DNA of 9,092 bases from Acetobacteraceae bacterium (GTDB lineage: Bacteria; Pseudomonadota; Alphaproteobacteria; Acetobacterales; Acetobacteraceae), in assembly GCA_003164305.1 (NCBI GenBank), contig PLSZ01000564.1, positions 46,014 to 55,105 on the forward strand, in the 5' to 3' direction. Each line of letters starts with the position of its first letter. Within the stretch, counting starts at the first letter, position 1. Of the stretch, positions 5,527 through 9,092 are shown in pieces. Under the pieces are notes generated by a model. The model saw nothing but the letters and a program-made list of their open reading frames with translations, was not told where the DNA came from and did not search any database. A program made the position numbers and the translations under genes.

Positions 5527-5541
5527 AATAAGATTTATTTT
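5525..5541. promoter_or_regulatory. AT-only perfect dyad, candidate operator
   Basis: AAAATAA (5525-5531) and TTATTTT (5535-5541) are a perfect 7-bp inverted repeat with a 3-base centre. An uninterrupted A/T arm of this length stands out in a GC-rich genome. The dyad touches the upstream edge of the candidate -35 box, which is the usual place for an activator of the LysR family. CysB, Cbl and SsuR, all LysR-type, are the known regulators of ssu-like genes. Which regulator binds here, if any, cannot be told from sequence. Confidence 0.4.
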
Positions 5542-5684
5542 CTGGTTATCGCGTGAGTCACCAGAGTTTCTTGCTATAGCGAGCCATCAGACGGGACGAC
5601 TTGTCGCCTCTTTCAGCGCCGACCTCGCCTGGGCCGGGTTGGGCTATCGCTTCACCGCGCCCCCGGCGCGCAACGCCTTGATGG

Positions 5685-6276
5685 TCAGGTGAGCCTGGCG
5701 CGGACGCTTAAAAGGGACGGAACAGGTGTTTTCACGGGACGAACTGACCATGCGTGGCAAAACAACAAGAGCCAGATCGTGACATGGATCAGTGCCAGGA
5801 TGACGCTCAGGTCGATCCCGACTGTGCGTGCGATGACCTCTTGTCCGGTAACGCATGCGCGCCACGAACGTCGTTACCCAGGGAATATTGAGCGTGTCGC
5901 CGCTGAGGAACGGGTGGAGGAGAACCCAATGGAACGCTCCCAACGGCGCGTCGCCGAATACCGCGCCAACGCATGAGACCGTCACCAGCAAGGCAATGGC
6001 CAGTTTCCATGTCACGGGATTGACCAGCGCGCGGCGTAGCGAGCGAATGTCCGAAACTTCCAACATATGCGCCAACAAGAAGGGAGCGATGATCAGCGGC
6101 TGCCACTTCGGTAAAATACTCAGGAGGAAAAGCACGAAACCGGATAATGGCCGTTTGTCCCGGATCGCCCACAGCGCGGCGACGAACCGGCCGTGATCCA
6201 TCGTCAATCCCGAAAGCATCACATGATTTTCCCATGGCGTAACGGCAACCGCCCGCCAACCAGAATCAATACTCAT
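5685..6276 (-). pseudogene. Remnant of a polytopic membrane glycosyltransferase (GT87/DUF2029-like), truncated and frameshifted
   Basis: The readable piece runs from an ATG at 6276 and contains TPWENHVMLSG, then FVLFLLSILPKWQPLIIAPF and WKLAIALLVTVSCVGAVFG, both hydrophobic and membrane-like, then HPFLSGDTLNIPWVTTF. This resembles the C-terminal half of GT87/DUF2029-type polyprenyl-phosphate-sugar glycosyltransferases. Beyond about 5845-5880 the first frame turns into arginine-rich nonsense (to a stop at 5644). A neighbouring frame picks up another clear membrane helix (DLSVILALIHVTIWLLLF) and stops at 5685, indicating a one-base-type frameshift. Upstream of 6276 the frame has no start with a ribosome site and meets a stop near 6390. 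The N-terminal half, with its membrane segments and catalytic residues, is therefore absent. It lies back to back with an intact glycosyltransferase gene, so it was probably part of the same glycan locus. The family call is by general resemblance. Confidence 0.6.
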
Positions 6277-6319
6277 CGTGACAAAGCAAAGTATCAAGCC
6301 AACCCGACGCGGGCGCCGA

Positions 6320-6348
6320 TTGAAAGAACCTCGAGAATCCTCTAACCT
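6320..6348 (+). promoter_or_regulatory. Weak candidate promoter for the glycosyltransferase-methyltransferase pair
   Basis: TTGAAA (6320-6325) and TAACCT (6343-6348) with a 17-base spacer lie about 90 bases before the glycosyltransferase start. The -35 is close to consensus and the -10 is poor. It lies between the divergent remnant and the intact pair, where a promoter is needed. Confidence 0.25.
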
Positions 6349-6435
6349 GGGCGCGCGATCCTTGCGTGCCGTCGCGTTCCCTGTCAGTCATCCAGGGCTG
6401 AGACATCGCGCTGTCTTGACCGATACTGGACCTCC

Positions 6436-7473
6436 ATGCCGATGAGCGATGCATCTGAACCGCGCCCCCAAGCACACGACCGGTTCGCGGCGGCGGTCAG
6501 GCACCTCCCGTTTCTGCTTCACGGAATCCTGTTTGTTTGCTTTGGCATCGCCATTTATCTGTTCGGGGTCTTGTTGTTTTTTCCGCGGTATTTTCTCGGC
6601 CTGAACGCGGCGTTGAGACCGTTGAACGAGGCGATCGTCTGGTACAGCGGCGTGCCCGTGCTGATCGGCATCATTTTCATTCTCATCGACCTGCTCGTGC
6701 TGTTCCGGTGGAAGCGGCGCACCGGTCCCGTGCGGTACGACCCGCCCCGCGATTCCATGGTCACGGTGGCGCTCACCGCCTATGACGACGAAGCGAGCAT
6801 TGGCCGCGCGGTCGAGGACTTTAAACGCCATCCGCGGGTCAGGACGGTGATCGTCATCAGCAACAATAGCAGCGATCAGACCCTCAGGCTGGCCCAGGAG
6901 GCCGGGGCGATCGCCTATGATGAACCAAAGCAGGGCTACGGCCAGTGCGTCTGGCGATGCTGGTCCGAAGCACTCCGGCACGACGATACGGAGTTGATTG
7001 TTCTCTGCGAAGGCGACATGACCTTCCGCGCGTACGATATCGACAAGCTGCTGGCCTATGTGCCGCACGCGGATATCGTCAACGGCACGCGCACGGCCGA
7101 AATATTGCGCCAGTTCGATACGCAGCTCAGCACGTTCATGTTTTACGGCAACGTGTTTGTCGGCAAACTTCTCGAAGCCAAACATCTCGGCAAGGGCACC
7201 ATCACCGACGTGGGCACCACGTACAAATTGTGCCGGCGCGGCGCGATCCTGCGCCTTCTGCAAGACCTCGATCCGACTCTGAACCTGGAGTTCAACGCTT
7301 ATTTCCTCGACCAGGCGTTAAGTCACGATCTGGCGGTCGTCGAGTGTCCCATCACGTTCCACCAGCGGACCGGTACCAGCAAAGGCGGCAACGTGAATGA
7401 CTGGCGTGCTCTGAAAGTCGGTCTTCGCATGAGCGTGGGGATCGTACTGGGCTGGAGATTTGTTTTACGATGA
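6436..7473 (+). CDS. Membrane-anchored family 2 glycosyltransferase
   Basis: A 345-residue GT2 enzyme that should transfer a sugar from a nucleotide-sugar donor, probably to a lipid or surface glycan on the cytoplasmic side of the inner membrane. Two N-terminal membrane segments (about 24-48 and 68-90) precede the GT-A catalytic domain: VTVALTAYDDEASIGRAVEDF from 109, VIVISNNSSDQT at 138-149, EPKQGYGQC at 163-171, the acidic donor/metal site LCEGDMTF at 190-197, TDVGTTYKLCRR at 257-268, an EFNAYFLDQAL acceptor-side block at 285-295, and TFHQRTGTSKGG at 307-318. The metal site reads EGD rather than the common DxD. A weak hydrophobic segment is at the C-terminus. The start could also be the ATG at 6442; neither has a strong ribosome site. 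Its TGA overlaps the ATG of the methyltransferase (ATGA), so the two are coupled. The sugar and acceptor are unknown. Confidence 0.88.
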   Translation: MPMSDASEPRPQAHDRFAAAVRHLPFLLHGILFVCFGIAIYLFGVLLFFPRYFLGLNAALRPLNEAIVWYSGVPVLIGIIFILIDLLVLFRWKRRTGPVRYDPPRDSMVTVALTAYDDEASIGRAVEDFKRHPRVRTVIVISNNSSDQTLRLAQEAGAIAYDEPKQGYGQCVWRCWSEALRHDDTELIVLCEGDMTFRAYDIDKLLAYVPHADIVNGTRTAEILRQFDTQLSTFMFYGNVFVGKLLEAKHLGKGTITDVGTTYKLCRRGAILRLLQDLDPTLNLEFNAYFLDQALSHDLAVVECPITFHQRTGTSKGGNVNDWRALKVGLRMSVGIVLGWRFVLR

Positions 7474-8105
7474 GCGGCGAGTACCACCACACGCGGTTCG
7501 CCCCCGACCCCAGACGCGGCGTGCTCTGGCGCGCCCTTTGGCGCTTCCACTTCCGCAAGCTCATAAAACCAGACCATTGCGTTCTCGAACTGGGCGCCGG
7601 CTATGGCGACTTTATCAACACCGTCGTCGCGCGCCGCCGGATAGCGATCGATCGTTGGCCGGGCTTCATCGCTTACCTGGCGCCGGAGGTCGAGGGCGTC
7701 GCCGGGAACGCGGTCGATCTCGATTTCCTCGACGACCAGTCAATCGACTTCGTTTTCGCCAGCAACCTGTTTGAACACCTCACGAAGGACGATCTCGCCA
7801 GCATACTGGCGCAGCTTCGGCGCAAGCTGCGGCCTGGCGGCACGCTGAATATCCTGCAGCCGAATTACCGCTATGCGTTTCGGGAGTATTTTGACGATTA
7901 TACTCATGTCTCGATTTACTCCCACATCAGCATGGCGGATTTCCTGACCGCCAACGGTTACGCCGTCCTTGAAAATCATCCGCGGTTCCTGCCGCTGACG
8001 GTCATATCGCGCCTGCCGGTCTCGCCCAGGCTGATCCAGGCATACTTGCTTTCGCCGATCAAACCGATGGGGAAGCAAATGCTGATCCGGGCGCGGCCGA
8101 ACTAA
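7470..8105 (+). CDS. Class I SAM-dependent methyltransferase
   Basis: A 211-residue Rossmann-fold methyltransferase of the Methyltransf_11 kind. Motif I is VLELGAGYGDF at 38-48, binding SAM. The acidic end of strand two is IAIDRWP at 58-64, the next region is VDLDFLDDQSIDFVFASNLFEHL at 82-104, and LRRKLRPGGTLNILQPNYRYAF at 116-137 is the strand-four to strand-five region. A family-typical tail follows: FDDYTHVSIYSHISMADFLTANGY at 141-164 and PRFLPLT. The first ~30 residues are rich in Arg and Trp (RRGVLWRALWRFHFRKLI) and may form an amphipathic helix that holds it at the membrane. Its ATG overlaps the glycosyltransferase stop by four bases, so the likely substrate is a product of that enzyme (sugar O-methylation or a glycolipid head group); this is inferred from context. 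It ends 69 bases before the convergent parE stop. Confidence 0.88.
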   Translation: MSGEYHHTRFAPDPRRGVLWRALWRFHFRKLIKPDHCVLELGAGYGDFINTVVARRRIAIDRWPGFIAYLAPEVEGVAGNAVDLDFLDDQSIDFVFASNLFEHLTKDDLASILAQLRRKLRPGGTLNILQPNYRYAFREYFDDYTHVSIYSHISMADFLTANGYAVLENHPRFLPLTVISRLPVSPRLIQAYLLSPIKPMGKQMLIRARPN

Positions 8106-8174
8106 TTCGGACCCGACGGCTGAACCGCTCCAGATCATTTGGCGACGTCCACGCGACCGGTCATAACGCGAAGG

Positions 8175-9092
8175 TCAGACGTCGATGTCCTCGACCGTCT
8201 TCGCGTGTTCCTGAATGAACAGGAACCGCAGCTCCGGCCGCCGCCCCATCAGGCTCTCCACCAGATCGGCGGTCGCCGCGCGTTCTTCCGGCGCCGAGAC
8301 GACCTTCAGCAGCGTCCGCTTCGCCGGGTCCATCGTCGTCTCCCGCAACTGCGCCGGAGGCATCTCCCCAAGGCCCTTGAATCGGCTGACCTCGACCTTG
8401 GCGCCCGCTTTGAACTCTGACTTCATCTTCCGCTCACGGTCCGCGTCATCCATCGCATAGACCGACTTCGCCCCCTGCGTCAGCCGGTACAAAGGAGGCT
8501 GCGCCAGATACACATGCCCATGCCGCACCAGCTCCGGCAGTTCCCGATAGAAGAACGTCATCAGCAACGAGGCGATGTGCGCGCCATCGACGTCGGCGTC
8601 CGTCATGATGATCACCCGGCCATAGCGCAATTTCGCCCGGTCGAACCGGTCGCCCACGCCGCAGCCAAGAGCCTCGATCAGATCACGCAACTCCTGGTTC
8701 TGCCGCAGCTTGTCGGCCGACGCCGACGCCACGTTCAGGATCTTGCCTCGCAGCGGCAGGATCGCCTGGGTGTCCCGGTTGCGCGCCTGCTTCGCGGAAC
8801 CGCCCGCGCTGTCGCCCTCGACCAGGAAAATCTCTGTCTCGGCGGCGTTTTCCCGCGCGCAGTCCGTCAGCTTACCCGGCAACCGCAATCGCCGCGTGGC
8901 GGATTTCCGAGGCGTATCCTTGGCCTCCTTGCGGCGGATGCGTTCTTCCGCCCGCTCGATCACGAACGCCAACAGATTGTCGGCGGACGCCGGATCCGCC
9001 GCCAGCCAATGATCGAACCGGTCGCGCAATGCTGTCTCGGTCAACCGAGTCGCCTCGCCGTTGGTCAGCTTTTCCTTGGTCTGGCCCTGGAA
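8175..9092 (-). CDS. parE: DNA topoisomerase IV subunit B, C-terminal part
   Basis: The last 305 residues of ParE; the ATPase domain lies beyond the window's right edge, and the frame is open to base 9092. ParE with ParC decatenates daughter chromosomes. The fragment begins FQGQTKEKL, the end of the transducer region. The TOPRIM domain carries EIFLVEGDSAGG near 87-98, with the catalytic glutamate, then LPLRGKILNVASA near 113-125, and the Mg-binding TDADVDGAHI near 164-173. PPLYRL and SRFKGLGEMPPAQLRETTMDP (near 236-256) follow, then the C-terminal RRPELRFLFIQEH. The short distance of about 70 residues from DADVDG to FKGLGEM excludes the long insert of Gram-negative GyrB, so ParE is preferred. 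It is a chromosomal housekeeping gene and marks where the glycan pair abuts the core genome. Confidence 0.95.
   Translation of the reverse strand, partial: FQGQTKEKLTNGEATRLTETALRDRFDHWLAADPASADNLLAFVIERAEERIRRKEAKDTPRKSATRRLRLPGKLTDCARENAAETEIFLVEGDSAGGSAKQARNRDTQAILPLRGKILNVASASADKLRQNQELRDLIEALGCGVGDRFDRAKLRYGRVIIMTDADVDGAHIASLLMTFFYRELPELVRHGHVYLAQPPLYRLTQGAKSVYAMDDADRERKMKSEFKAGAKVEVSRFKGLGEMPPAQLRETTMDPAKRTLLKVVSAPEERAATADLVESLMGRRPELRFLFIQEHAKTVEDIDV

Larger units (their letters stand above)
5301..5684. other. Control region between the broken membrane gene and the ABC operon
   Basis: No full-size gene is supported here. About 5486-5580 is clearly AT-rich against the GC-rich surroundings and holds the dyad and candidate promoter listed separately. 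About 5301-5460 is GC-rich and holds a possible leader ORF and a 14-bp palindrome. From 5561 to 5684 I see little beyond the remnant tail: the first reading frame of the broken gene runs on through this segment to a stop at 5644. No intrinsic terminator with a U-tract is apparent. Confidence 0.6.

Noticed and set aside
6388..7263. Minus-strand open frame of 291 codons opposite the GT2 gene
   Set aside because: Antisense to a glycosyltransferase with intact motifs; its charged, patternless product is a codon-bias shadow.
8106..8174. Transcription terminator between the methyltransferase and parE
   Set aside because: I looked for a stem followed by a T-run on either strand in this convergent gap and found only short, imperfect pairings.

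Overview
The window is GC-rich bacterial DNA with dense, overlapping genes. It most resembles an alphaproteobacterium, perhaps in the Rhodospirillales/Acetobacteraceae range. The grounds are codon and GC use, Tat-type signals on the ABC binding proteins, an intergenic palindromic repeat of a kind common in alphaproteobacteria, and the ParE sequence. This placement is an inference.

Left part (1-5300, minus strand, read right to left): one apparent operon holding two stacked ABC importers of the nitrate/sulfonate/taurine superfamily. It opens with a 65-residue protein of unknown function (5300-5103). Then come a Tat-exported binding protein (5077-3980), a permease with an unusual N-terminal membrane extension (3999-2971) and an ATPase (2977-2183), with overlapping ends. 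A second set follows: an SsuA-like sulfonate-binding protein (2168-1233), a 204-nt gap filled mainly by a palindromic repeat, an SsuC-like permease (1028-273), and the start of an SsuB-like ATPase that leaves the window at base 1. The SsuA, SsuC and SsuB matches are clear. The substrate of the first importer cannot be read from sequence. No monooxygenase (SsuD/TauD) is visible, and the repeat sits where ssuD lies in the E. coli ssuEADCB order.

Control region (5301-5684): the DNA upstream of the operon carries an AT-rich segment with a perfect AT-only dyad next to a candidate promoter. Downstream of these is a possible 31-codon leader ORF with a good ribosome binding site, one cysteine codon and a 14-bp palindrome just after that codon. 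Together these look like a transcription-factor site plus a possible attenuation leader for sulfur-responsive expression. This is hypothesis, not proof.

Middle part (5685-6276, minus): the remains of a polytopic membrane protein resembling a GT87/DUF2029-type glycosyltransferase. It lacks its N-terminal half and has a frameshift near its C-terminus.

Right part (6436-8105, plus): a translationally coupled pair, a membrane-anchored family 2 glycosyltransferase and a class I SAM methyltransferase. Beside the broken glycosyltransferase it looks like what is left of a surface-glycan or lipid-glycosylation locus. The window closes with the C-terminal 305 residues of ParE, topoisomerase IV subunit B (8175-9092, minus), which converges on the methyltransferase.

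I found no tRNA, rRNA, CRISPR array, insertion-sequence transposase or phage gene.
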